DNA from: Candidatus Phytoplasma phoenicium
GTDB taxonomy: Bacteria > Bacillota_I > Bacilli_A > Acholeplasmatales > Acholeplasmataceae
Length of the DNA stretch: 12,935 nucleotides
Direction: 5' to 3'
Assembly: GCF_001189415.1 (NCBI RefSeq)
Contig: NZ_JPSQ01000007.1
Coordinates: 1 to 12,935 of the forward strand
Within the stretch, counting starts at the first letter, position 1. The number at the start of each line of letters is the position of its first letter. The position numbers and the translations under genes are program-made. This document shows positions 6,078 to 12,513 of the stretch, piece after piece. The notes below the pieces were generated by a model. It searched no databases. It had not been told where the DNA came from and saw nothing but the letters and a program-made list of their open reading frames with translations.

Positions 6078-6971
6078 TTATTCTACATCATAATATAAAG
6101 TTCTTTTTTGCTTGGTTTTTTGCTCATATAAATCAATCTTTTTTAAAGATTTAATGTGATTAGTATTCCATAAAACCCCTTCTGTGACGTAATTATAAAA
6201 AGGGAATTTTAAGGCAAAGTCATAATTAAAAATAAAGAAAGGTTCTTCAATTTTTTGATTCATCGGAAAAACACCTACTACTTGGTTTTTTTCCCGATCT
6301 TTAAGGATTACTTTATGAAGGAAAAAATAACTAGGGCCACCAAAATTAGTACCTTGGTCATATAAAATATCTACTTGATAATTTTCCGGACGAAAAGGGG
6401 TAGTTTGGGGAAGATAAGGTTTAGGTTGACTCCAAAAATAATATAAAGATGAAGCTCCGTGCCCTTGTTTTTTTAAAGTAGCTAAAGAAAAAGTTTCGTC
6501 TTGGCCTTCTCTAGTACCTGCTTCAAAATATGCTAACAAAAAATGAGGAGGCGGATCTTTCAGACGAAAATCAAAAGAAACTTCATCAAGATCTGCTTGA
6601 TTATATAAAGCGTAACTAAAATGATGTTGAAAGTTTTTTTGGGGAAAAGCGTATTTTAACCACCCTAACGCTTCTTTCATCCCCGTATTTTCTCCTAAAT
6701 AAACATCATAAATGACCATTTCCCCTTCCTGTTCTTTTTTCACTGGCACCAGGGAATGATAATAAAAATCTTCAATAGGTTGGGTAGCGAGAGAATCGTA
6801 AGGAGCAGAAGCCAGATACGTCAGCGTTTTTTTGGGGACCGTGACTGCCTTGGTCAGGCGAGGAATGTCTGCAAAAACCTCGCCAGCATCCTCCTGTCTG
6901 CCCAGCAACGCGATGACATAACCACAGTAAAAAAAGAAAAACAGAAAAAGCCAACGACGAAAATGCCACAT
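6078..6971 (-). CDS. Secreted or signal-anchored protein, unknown function
   Basis: This 297-residue protein is of a type expected in phytoplasma mobile units, but I cannot assign a family. The N-terminus MWHFRRW followed by LFLFFFFYCGYVIALLG is a clear signal peptide or anchor with a possible AXA-like site near VIA. The rest is soluble, rich in Phe, Tyr and Pro, with no internal membrane segment, no coiled coil and no catalytic motif that I can see; it reads as a folded beta-rich extracytoplasmic domain. The ATG starts two bases after the upstream stop without a clear ribosome site, suggesting translational coupling. It is the last gene of the packed operon before the AAA+ leader. Its 5' part (about 6781-6920) is strikingly GC-rich, near 54 percent by direct count, against about 27 percent in an adjacent 60-base sample. 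Confidence 0.8.
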   Translation of the reverse strand: MWHFRRWLFLFFFFYCGYVIALLGRQEDAGEVFADIPRLTKAVTVPKKTLTYLASAPYDSLATQPIEDFYYHSLVPVKKEQEGEMVIYDVYLGENTGMKEALGWLKYAFPQKNFQHHFSYALYNQADLDEVSFDFRLKDPPPHFLLAYFEAGTREGQDETFSLATLKKQGHGASSLYYFWSQPKPYLPQTTPFRPENYQVDILYDQGTNFGGPSYFFLHKVILKDREKNQVVGVFPMNQKIEEPFFIFNYDFALKFPFYNYVTEGVLWNTNHIKSLKKIDLYEQKTKQKRTLYYDVE

Positions 6972-6973
6972 CG

Positions 6974-7696
6974 TTAAATTTGACTGCTAAGATAATTTTT
7001 TTCTTCTTCCAAGAGTTTGGTTAAACTTTCGTCTTCTTCTTCTTGACGGATAAGTTTCTCTAAAGTATGAATTCTTTGTTGATTTTTAATTTTAATTAAA
7101 AAAGTTTCAATTTCTTGAAGACGATTTTCCCACTTAGTTTTTTCTTTCGTTAAGTTGGTTTTATCTTGCGGAGTTAAGCTGGTTTCTTTTAATTTTTCTT
7201 CTAAATTAGGTAAAACTTGGGTTTGCAGTTCTTCTTTTTCTTGAAATAAATCTTTTTGTTCTTTTAATTGGATTAATTCTTTTTCTTTCTTTAATTTTTT
7301 TCCTGATAAAGTATTTTTTTTGATTAAAGAAAGGGGTTGTTCGTTTAATTGTTTTTCTAAATCAAGAATTTCTGCTGATAAATTACTTAAATAAGCTTGA
7401 AAAGCTTTTTGTTCTTCTGCTCTTTGAATTTTCGTTTCTAGTTTATGAACAATGGCTTGCAAAATTTTTTGGTATTCTGGAGTTACATTCGTTTGTTTTA
7501 ACAGTTTTTGACATTCTTCCAATTGTTCGATGAAATCGACAGTGGTGGAGGAGGAGGGAGGAGTGATGACCTTATTTGGATTGTCCTCTGTTTTATCTTT
7601 CAATAAACTGACAACGAAACAAAAACCGACTATCATTATGCCGATAACCCATAAGCTCCAACCAATTATTTTTATTTTTTGTTTTTTTTCTATCAT
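6974..7696 (-). CDS. Membrane-anchored coiled-coil protein
   Basis: The product has 240 residues. A basic start (MIEKKQKIKI) leads to one membrane segment (about 11-32, IGWSLWVIGIMIVGFCFVVS), a short Ser/Thr/Pro linker (ITPPSSSTTVDF), then Glu/Lys/Gln/Leu-rich heptads to the end, a nearly continuous coiled coil. Mobile-unit proteins of this kind are sometimes labelled SMC-like because of composition, but no ATP-binding motifs are present. The positive-inside rule predicts the coiled coil outside the membrane. AAGGAAAG lies before the ATG, 14 bases after the previous gene. The layout (TM, linker with T/P, coiled coil) parallels the N-terminal third of the AAA+ protein, so these two may assemble through their coiled coils; that is inference. 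Confidence 0.8.
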   Translation of the reverse strand: MIEKKQKIKIIGWSLWVIGIMIVGFCFVVSLLKDKTEDNPNKVITPPSSSTTVDFIEQLEECQKLLKQTNVTPEYQKILQAIVHKLETKIQRAEEQKAFQAYLSNLSAEILDLEKQLNEQPLSLIKKNTLSGKKLKKEKELIQLKEQKDLFQEKEELQTQVLPNLEEKLKETSLTPQDKTNLTKEKTKWENRLQEIETFLIKIKNQQRIHTLEKLIRQEEEDESLTKLLEEEKNYLSSQI

Positions 7697-7710
7697 TTTT
7701 TTTTCTTTCC

Positions 7711-8007
7711 TTAATTTTTTTCATTTTCGAGGCAGAGGTTCGTTGTGGTAACCAACTCATTCTCTGCTTGTTCTTTGTTTATTGGGGGTTCAGCCAGTGC
7801 TGGGGCTACCTTTGGGGGTTGCGGTTTAGCTTCCTCTTCTTGGCGCTGATATAATTTTTGTATATCTGCTTGCAGTTTGGTGAAATTTTGTTGGGTTTCT
7901 GGTACGCTAAAAAAAATTTTCTTAATAAGAAACATTAACCCGGTCGCAAAACTAGCCCCCACAAAAACCCCCAACACTAAACCCACCGCGAACCCTGTAT
8001 TACTCAT
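7711..8007 (-). CDS. Small single-TM protein with Gly-rich membrane helix
   Basis: This 98-residue protein has no recognised family. The membrane helix at about residues 5-28 (GFAVGLVLGVFVGASFATGL) is rich in small residues spaced like GxxxG packing motifs, which favour helix-helix association. It is followed by KK, then an amphipathic stretch (NFTKLQADIQKLYQRQEEEA) and a Pro/Ala-rich segment (KPQPPKVAPALAEPP). Positive charge after the helix suggests N-out, C-in, opposite to most of its neighbours. Its ATG overlaps the stop of the upstream gene by eight bases, indicating coupled translation and roughly matched synthesis. It probably belongs to the same membrane assembly. Confidence 0.75.
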   Translation of the reverse strand: MSNTGFAVGLVLGVFVGASFATGLMFLIKKIFFSVPETQQNFTKLQADIQKLYQRQEEEAKPQPPKVAPALAEPPINKEQAENELVTTTNLCLENEKN

Positions 8008-8428
8008 TTTTTTTCTCTTCCAATTCTTTTTTTTGGACCAAAGTGTCTTTCAAAGTTTGCTGGTTTTTCTTTTGAGCTACTTTGTGTTGTTGAGTCAAAA
8101 TTTTTTGTTGCAATTTTTGTTGCTGGTTTTGAAGAGTAGCTAATTTTTTTAAAAGTAATTCATGGCGATAAACCTCTTTGGCGTATTTAATTTCTAAATT
8201 TTTTAATTTTTTTTCAGGAAAAAAACAACCTAAAAAAACATCTTTCAGGAAAATCAACCCTTTTTGCAGAAAAAGAAAAAATGGTTGAAACCCCAAAATT
8301 AAAAAAACAGTAAAAATCGTTGTTTGCATCGTATCCAAACGACGTTCTAAAATTTCTTTAACGGTATAACCTTTTAAAAAATTAAAACAATAATAACCTA
8401 AACTCACTAAACTAAGACCCCACCACAT
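8000..8428 (-). CDS. Two-TM protein with C-terminal coiled coil
   Basis: This 142-residue protein is of unknown function. It has a first hydrophobic segment at the very N-terminus (MWWGLSLVSLGYYCFNFL), a short basic/acidic loop (KEILERRLD), a long second hydrophobic region (about 35-70, including FTVFLILGFQPFFLFLQKG), then a Lys/Gln/Leu-rich coiled coil to the C-terminus. With two crossings both ends lie on the same side; the RR in the loop suggests the loop is inside and the coiled coil outside, but this is weak. AAGGAG lies nine bases before the ATG, a strong ribosome site, and the gene starts six bases after the preceding stop. Its end overlaps the next gene by eight bases. Confidence 0.75.
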   Translation of the reverse strand: MWWGLSLVSLGYYCFNFLKGYTVKEILERRLDTMQTTIFTVFLILGFQPFFLFLQKGLIFLKDVFLGCFFPEKKLKNLEIKYAKEVYRHELLLKKLATLQNQQQKLQQKILTQQHKVAQKKNQQTLKDTLVQKKELEEKKNE

Positions 8429-8434
8429 AACAAT

Positions 8435-8629
8435 TTACTCCTTGATTTGAGTTAATAATTGTTCTAATTGCGTAATCATTTCTTGGAGAGTGGCTTTTAA
8501 AGGTAACTTTTTCGGGAGAGTTTTTTTGACTAAAGTTGTTTGGGGTAATATTTTTTTTTTAATTGAGGGGTTGTTTTTTTTCTTCGAGATTAACTGAGAA
8601 GTTGTTTTTTTCTTTTTTAAAAAAGCCAT
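8435..8629 (-). CDS. Small, very basic protein
   Basis: The product has 64 residues. The first two thirds are dominated by Lys, Thr and Pro (KKKNNPSIKKKILPQTTLVK), with no hydrophobic segment; the last 20 residues form a predicted amphipathic helix (LQEMITQLEQLLTQIKE). The charge suggests binding to nucleic acid or to acidic lipid surfaces. The position, 24 bases after the HU gene and six bases before the next gene, supports a real gene despite low complexity. AAAGAGAG upstream of the ATG is a fair ribosome site. No family recognised. Confidence 0.65.
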   Translation of the reverse strand: MAFLKKKKTTSQLISKKKNNPSIKKKILPQTTLVKKTLPKKLPLKATLQEMITQLEQLLTQIKE

Positions 8630-8653
8630 TTTTTTCGACTCTCTTTCTTTTTT

Positions 8654-8995
8654 TTAACTTTTCTTTTTTAAAATAATTGGTTTCACTGCTTGTTTTAAAC
8701 TAGTAGCAGGGCGAAAACGCACCACAGTCACTGCGGGATATTCTAATTTTCTTCCTGTGGGTTGAAACCTATACTTTTTCTTTTTAGGATAAAAAACGCG
8801 TTTCATCTCAGGATAAATACGAGCTGCTTGGGTACTTAAAATTAATTTCCCGATTTCTGGTGATAATACTACTTCTCCTTCTTGACTTAACCCTTGATAT
8901 AAAACTTCTTCAAAAATTTCATAAAACGCTTTTGTTTGAGTAATACTGATTTGACCTTGTTGGGCGATGTGAGTAATTAATTCTTTTTTCGTCAT
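8654..8995 (-). CDS. himA: HU-family DNA-binding protein with enlarged beta-arm
   Basis: This is a histone-like DNA-bending protein, 113 residues from the ATG at 8995. MTKKELITHIAQQGQIS begins helix 1 of HU, then TKAFYEIFEEVLYQGL is the second helix. The saddle and arm follow (IGKLILSTQAAR ... PTGRKLEYPAVTVVRF), with a C-terminal helix (PATSLKQAV) and a basic tail. The Ile-Pro-Ala element of HU is represented by YPA. Between AAR and PTG there are about 19 residues (including YPEMKRVFYPKKKKYRF) where typical HU has about four, so the DNA-gripping arm is longer and more basic. The frame is open farther upstream to 9094, but the extra residues are translated hairpin and poly-A and do not look like protein. 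It lies in the operon with the nuclease and helicase loader, so a role in element DNA architecture is likely. Confidence 0.85.
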   Translation of the reverse strand: MTKKELITHIAQQGQISITQTKAFYEIFEEVLYQGLSQEGEVVLSPEIGKLILSTQAARIYPEMKRVFYPKKKKYRFQPTGRKLEYPAVTVVRFRPATSLKQAVKPIILKKKS

Positions 8996-9020
8996 TTTTT
9001 TCTCTTTCTTTTTTTTTTTT

Positions 9021-9100
9021 TTTGGTTTGAGGCTCGGAGAAAAGGAGAAAGCGAGGAAAAAACGAAAAACTTTCCCCTCTTCTTCAAACCTCAAACCAAA
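9021..9100 (-). repeat. Large intercistronic hairpin between HTH and HU genes
   Basis: TTTGGTTTGAGG (9021-9032) and CCTCAAACCAAA (9089-9100) are perfect 12-base arms. Inside them GGAGAAAAGGAGAAAG and CTTTCCCCTCTTCTTC pair over most of another 16 bases, with extra G-U pairs if transcribed on the minus strand. The whole 80-base unit folds into one long stem. On the minus strand it is followed by a long A-run, not T, so it is not a normal terminator for the operon. It ends just after the stop of the upstream gene (9106) and before the HU ribosome site. Confidence 0.7.
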
Positions 9101-9105
9101 GTGAT

Positions 9106-9354
9106 TTATGTGACTACATAACTTGATAAAAGACTAATCCGTTCAATTAAAGTGTCTAAACTAAAAAGTTCTTCACTCATGAGCAAAAAATATAAACAAA
9201 CATGTTTCAGTTGAAGCCAATCACGGACAATGACTAAGGCAACGTCTGTTTTTTCCGCGATTTGACGGGCTGATTTTTTTTGAAAACTAGCGAGGATGAT
9301 GTCTTTCACTTTTTCGGGAGGATATTTTTGGGTTTCTTGCAAGAAATTGTTCAC
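9106..9354 (-). CDS. Small helix-turn-helix protein
   Basis: This 82-residue protein has a probable DNA-binding helix-turn-helix at about residues 27-49 (KSARQIAEKTDVALVIVRDW): two helices with Ala at the usual position and a hydrophobic recognition-helix core, as in phage-type or sigma region-4-like HTHs. The C-terminal part (VCLYFLLMSEELFSLDTLIE) is hydrophobic/acidic, perhaps a dimerisation helix. The ATG overlaps the nuclease stop by four bases (ATGA), so it is translationally coupled. It may regulate the operon or help the neighbouring DNA-processing proteins; no specific family is recognised. The large hairpin begins just after its stop. Confidence 0.7.
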   Translation of the reverse strand: MNNFLQETQKYPPEKVKDIILASFQKKSARQIAEKTDVALVIVRDWLQLKHVCLYFLLMSEELFSLDTLIERISLLSSYVVT

Positions 9355-9935
9355 GGTTTTTCTCCTTTCATTTGGTTTTGGTAATCATTGAATAATTTTT
9401 GATAAGCCCGACCTTTTATCATCATTTCTCCAATAAAAGAAGGATTAATCACTACTTCTTGAAGAAAATTTTCTTGAGGATTAAAATACACCAGAAAATA
9501 AGCTTTTTGTGTATCGGAACAAAATAACCCACATTGGATTTGAGCCCAGTAATAAGGAGGAATGACATTCTTTTCAAAAAAATCTTTCCAAGAGGAACTA
9601 TTTTTCTTTAAAGGACACTTAATTTCTAACATAGTTTGGCTGGCTTCATGGTAACCATCTAAAGAAGCGGAAAATAACTCTTTCGTAAACACAGCGGGTT
9701 CATAATTTCTTTTAGTTTTGACCGAAAAAAATAAATTAGCCTGAGGTTCCATTTTTTTTCCATGTTCCACTGCTTCGTTGGTCACAAAATTACTCCCAAA
9801 CAACTTCTTTTTCATTAATTCTTCTGGAGTTTCATAAGGATTTAACCCCATGATGGTACCTATTTCGGAAGCGTTCAAAAAATTTTTGCGATGTTGCCAC
9901 CAAGCCCAACTATTTTGTTTTAATTCAATTTTCAT
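9351..9935 (-). CDS. YqaJ-like recombination exonuclease
   Basis: This is a PD-(D/E)XK nuclease of the YqaJ/lambda-exonuclease type, which degrades one strand of duplex ends so that a single-strand annealing protein can recombine them. Numbered from the ATG at 9935 (194 residues): NASEIGTIMGLNPYETPEEL (21-40) is the family N-terminal motif, then EHGKKMEPQA (Glu63), SLDGYH (Asp93), LEIKCP (Glu104, Lys106) and WAQIQ (Gln132/Gln134). All residues of the metal site are present, so it should be active. An upstream TTG (9953) is also in frame, but the ATG gives an 11-base overlap with the preceding gene and a normal N-terminus. The usual partner, a RecT/Bet annealase, is not in the window. The operon context fits a phage-derived recombination module in a mobile unit. 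Confidence 0.9.
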   Translation of the reverse strand: MKIELKQNSWAWWQHRKNFLNASEIGTIMGLNPYETPEELMKKKLFGSNFVTNEAVEHGKKMEPQANLFFSVKTKRNYEPAVFTKELFSASLDGYHEASQTMLEIKCPLKKNSSSWKDFFEKNVIPPYYWAQIQCGLFCSDTQKAYFLVYFNPQENFLQEVVINPSFIGEMMIKGRAYQKLFNDYQNQMKGEKP

Positions 9936-10170
9936 GTGATGGGCCCATATCAATGTTGGTTACTGTAACTAAATAAGTTTCTTTTAATTTTTCCATATCA
10001 ATTTCTTCTCCTGTGAGGGGATCATATTCAACAATAAAATCAATGTCTTGACTATTCGGTAAATACCAAATTTGTTTAATAATAATACCTTGATCATTAA
10101 ATTCATTATCATAAGTAATTTTGTTTTGATTTTCATAATAAGTAGTGCGATGAATATACATTTTTTTCAT
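9925..10170 (-). CDS. DUF2963-like small protein
   Basis: The product has 81 residues. The segment IIIKQIWYLPNSQDIDFIVE followed by YDPLTGEEI resembles the repeat unit of DUF2963 proteins, which are abundant in phytoplasmas and built on YDPxTGxxI plus a following strand with Y and D/G residues. An earlier, weaker copy may be HRTTYYENQNKITYDNEFND. The function of the family is unknown. The ATG overlaps the helicase-loader stop by four bases and its own end overlaps the nuclease start by 11 bases, so it is firmly inside the operon. It is shorter than many DUF2963 proteins, which carry several repeats. No signal peptide. Confidence 0.7.
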   Translation of the reverse strand: MKKMYIHRTTYYENQNKITYDNEFNDQGIIIKQIWYLPNSQDIDFIVEYDPLTGEEIDMEKLKETYLVTVTNIDMGPSHEN

Positions 10171-11078
10171 AGTCTTTCTTTTTCCATTGGGGAAGTTAAA
10201 GGGGGAGTAGGAGAGGGTTTTAAGTCAAAAGAATAAAATTGACACATCTGTTTTAATTTATTGATGATTCTTAAAGCTTTGATTCTTTGACTTTTTTCCT
10301 CCTTAATACTTAAATGTTCTAATAATTGAGGAATAGTTAAAACACTACTAATAAAAGTAGGTAATCCTTGTTCCTGACGGTAATGAAGAAAAGGTAAAAA
10401 AATATCATCTCGTAAATAAGGAGTTAAATTTTCTGCTCCTAAATCATCTAAAAACAAATAAGGAATGGTTTTTAATATTTCCATTTTTTTCCCTAAATGT
10501 TCATCATGCCAATGAGTTTTAAATTGACTTGGTAATTCTGGCATAAAGAGAAATAAAAAAGGTTGACATTGTTGATAAAAAGTTTGCATCATTAATTTTA
10601 AAAAATAAGTTTTTCCAGTAGAAAAATCACCTTGAAGATATAAACTAGGTTTCGTTTGATAAATTTGAAAAGTTTGAAAATGACTTTTTAAAATTTCTCT
10701 TTGACCTTTAATTTTAGTTCGAAAAGTTTGGACATTAACTTTTTCCAAGGTTTCCACCTGAAAGGTTTGATGAAAAATATGATGAATTTCCCTTAAATGG
10801 TTTTGAAAACGTAAAGCCTGGGAAGCTAAAGTTTCCTGATAAACCAAATGAACATAAGGAGTAGTTTTTAATTTAATTTCATAAGCACTTTTGGTTTGAG
10901 CCTTGAGTTTTAAATATTTAGAGACCATGGGTAAATCTTTTTGGTGAAAGGTTAATGTTTTTAATTCAGGATCTTGTTGAATAGCAGTTTGAAGGTCTGT
11001 TTCCACTAAAACGTCTTTTGACGCAGGGATAAGTTTTTGAAAGTGTTCCCAAAGTTGGTTTTTAGTGTTTTTTTTCAT
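10167..11078 (-). CDS. dnaC: DnaI/DnaC-type replicative helicase loader (AAA+ ATPase)
   Basis: This is an ATP-dependent loader that places the DnaB-type helicase on DNA. The 303-residue product has an alpha-helical N-terminal half (about 1-140, helicase-binding in DnaI) and a C-terminal AAA+ core. It shows Walker A GDFSTGKT (150-157), Walker B YLFLDDLGAE (207-216), then LRDDIFLPFLHYRQEQGLPT and a sensor-1 region ISSVLTIPQL. This run closely follows DnaI (LDDIGAE, RDEV, YR, LPTF, SN). The start at 11078 is preferred: AGGAG lies seven bases upstream and the ATG shares one base with the previous stop (TAATG). An in-frame ATG at 11117 would overlap the upstream gene by 40 bases. The final TGA overlaps the next ATG. 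In phytoplasma mobile units such a gene implies self-replication capacity; dnaB and dnaG are not in this window. Confidence 0.9.
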   Translation of the reverse strand: MKKNTKNQLWEHFQKLIPASKDVLVETDLQTAIQQDPELKTLTFHQKDLPMVSKYLKLKAQTKSAYEIKLKTTPYVHLVYQETLASQALRFQNHLREIHHIFHQTFQVETLEKVNVQTFRTKIKGQREILKSHFQTFQIYQTKPSLYLQGDFSTGKTYFLKLMMQTFYQQCQPFLFLFMPELPSQFKTHWHDEHLGKKMEILKTIPYLFLDDLGAENLTPYLRDDIFLPFLHYRQEQGLPTFISSVLTIPQLLEHLSIKEEKSQRIKALRIINKLKQMCQFYSFDLKPSPTPPLTSPMEKERL

Positions 11079-11428
11079 TATAAATCTCCTAAAACTTGTT
11101 TTTCTAAACGATGACATGAATCATCCCAAATAGGATCTTTTGATTGAAGAGTTGTTTTTTCCTCATTAACCAATAATTTTTTCGTTGACACATCAAATAA
11201 ATAATTTTGAGTTAAAGTAGAAGAAAAATCAATCTGAAAAGGAGGAGAAGGAAATTGTAATAACAGATGATGTATGGTTAAAAGATCTCTATAATTCAAA
11301 TATAAACATTTGAAACAAGTATTATAATTCGTTTTTTGATGAACACAAACAATTTTGAATTTCGTTTCTTGAAGTAAATATTTCAAAATTGATTTTAAAT
11401 CATAAATATATTTAGTTATTTTTTTCAT
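11078..11428 (-). CDS. Small protein, intact paralogue of the broken gene at 12514-12811
   Basis: The 116-residue product has no recognised family. The central part CFKCLYLNYRDLLTIHHLLL then FPSPPFQI and LTQNYLF is shared almost residue for residue with the decayed gene upstream at 12514-12811 (KCLYLNY, FHHLL, SSPPFQI, LTQKYLF), so both derive from one ancestor. The N-terminus (KYIYDLKSILKYLLQE) is also shared. The three Cys include a CxxC-like FKC pair region, but no metal site is evident. The C-terminal 25 residues are acidic/polar. It begins after AAAGGAAAA and ends in TAATG with the helicase loader, suggesting coupled expression and possibly a function with that ATPase. It is probably cytoplasmic, as no membrane segment is seen. 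Confidence 0.75.
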   Translation of the reverse strand: MKKITKYIYDLKSILKYLLQETKFKIVCVHQKTNYNTCFKCLYLNYRDLLTIHHLLLQFPSPPFQIDFSSTLTQNYLFDVSTKKLLVNEEKTTLQSKDPIWDDSCHRLEKQVLGDL

Positions 11429-11497
11429 ATATTTTCCTTTGGGCGTTAAATTCTTTTTTATTTTTATTATTTGGTTTAACAGGCATTACGTTCACCG

Positions 11498-11566
11498 TTT
11501 GTGTTAGTGTTTGGATTCATGTTCGTGTTGGGGTTTGGATTTGTGTTGGGGTTTGGGTTTGGGTTG
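11498..11566 (-). repeat. Short tandem repeat encoding an Asn-Pro/Asn-Thr tail
   Basis: Hexamer-like units of AAC/AAT-CCA/CCC and AAC-ACA on the minus strand encode alternating Asn-Pro and Asn-Thr (NPNPNPNTNPNPNT and on). The sequence is unusually G-rich on the plus strand (repeated GGGTTTGG). Copy number could vary by slippage without shifting the frame. Confidence 0.7.
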
Positions 11567-12237
11567 TCATTTATATCTCTCAAAGCCTCAACATCCAAAC
11601 CTAAAAATTTTTCTAAAGCCTTTGTTATTTTGTTGGCATCTGAATACACTTCCATAAGACAATCCTTTATGTAACTTATATCGCGGTCTTTTTGTGAGTT
11701 TTCGTTGTTCATATCTTCGTTACTGAATGGGGTATCACAAAAATAATTATAGGCATCTACTACTTTGTCTGATTGTGCATCTAAATGTAGCAAAAATGGT
11801 TTAGCAGTTTCAAGATTTTGATAAGGTAATAGCTTCTTAGGGTCCTTAGTATATTCCCACGCTCTTATGTGAGACAAATATGAAGGAGAACTTTTTTCAA
11901 AATAAAGTACTTTTCCAATTACATATTCTTCCTCACATTTATAACCTTTAGGATCAAATTTTTATTGATTTAAAAAAAAAGAATCAAAAAATAAAGTAAT
12001 TTTTTCGTCACAATAAAGGGGATGTTTTAAGGTTAAAGCAACAATACGATATTCTTGAGGTTGTGCACAATATTTAACGTCTAATTCGTAAATTTGGTGA
12101 TGATTTTTTTTATTATATAAATTAATTTTTAAAGTTCTGGTTAAATTATCGTAGTCAAATTGTTTGGCATCAAATTTATTTTCTAAATCAATATAGTATT
12201 TTTGAAAAAAATCAGCTCCGACATAATCCTTATGATT

Positions 12238-12407
12238 GTCAACTTCTTTTTCCACTATTTTTTCAACTTCTTTTTCCACTATTATTGGTTTTTCAACTTC
12301 TGTAATTATTCTTGTACCACAACCTTCAATTACTTTTAGTTTTTCAACTATTTTTCAACTATTATTGGTTTTTTAACTATTTTTTCCAGATAAACAGGTT
12401 TTTCAAC
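12238..12407 (-). repeat. Imperfect tandem repeats encoding VEK units
   Basis: At least eight copies of GT(T/G)GAAAAA, with variable spacers such as ATA, CC and GAA, encode VEK/VEKP/VEKE/VEKI units after the membrane segment of the broken protein. They probably form a charged stalk. The first frameshift of that gene lies in one of these A-runs. Confidence 0.7.
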
Positions 12408-12513
12408 TATTTTGTTTTTGGCTTTAAGATAAAACAAACTGCAAGCACTTAAAATAACAATAATTAAAAATATAGGAAAAACAAAGATAAATAAGATGGA
12501 ATAACTATTTTTA

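Noticed and set aside
6756..6977. Plus-strand and alternative minus-strand open frames over the 5' part of the 297-residue gene
   Set aside because: They are shadows of the GC-rich segment, which lowers stop frequency in all frames. Only the frame at 6078-6971 has a signal peptide and fits the operon spacing.
7530..8143. Two plus-strand open frames rich in Phe/Leu opposite the coiled-coil genes
   Set aside because: Antisense of Lys/Glu/Gln-rich coding sequence naturally gives Phe/Leu-rich frames. They lie on the wrong strand, have no ribosome sites and overlap well-supported genes.
8996..9094. N-terminal extension of the HU gene up to 9094
   Set aside because: The added residues are a translated hairpin plus poly-A (mostly Lys) and precede a canonical HU start, MTKKELI.
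11498..11566. CRISPR array or telomere-like repeat
   Set aside because: Units are six bases without spacers and stay in the coding frame of an Asn/Pro tail.
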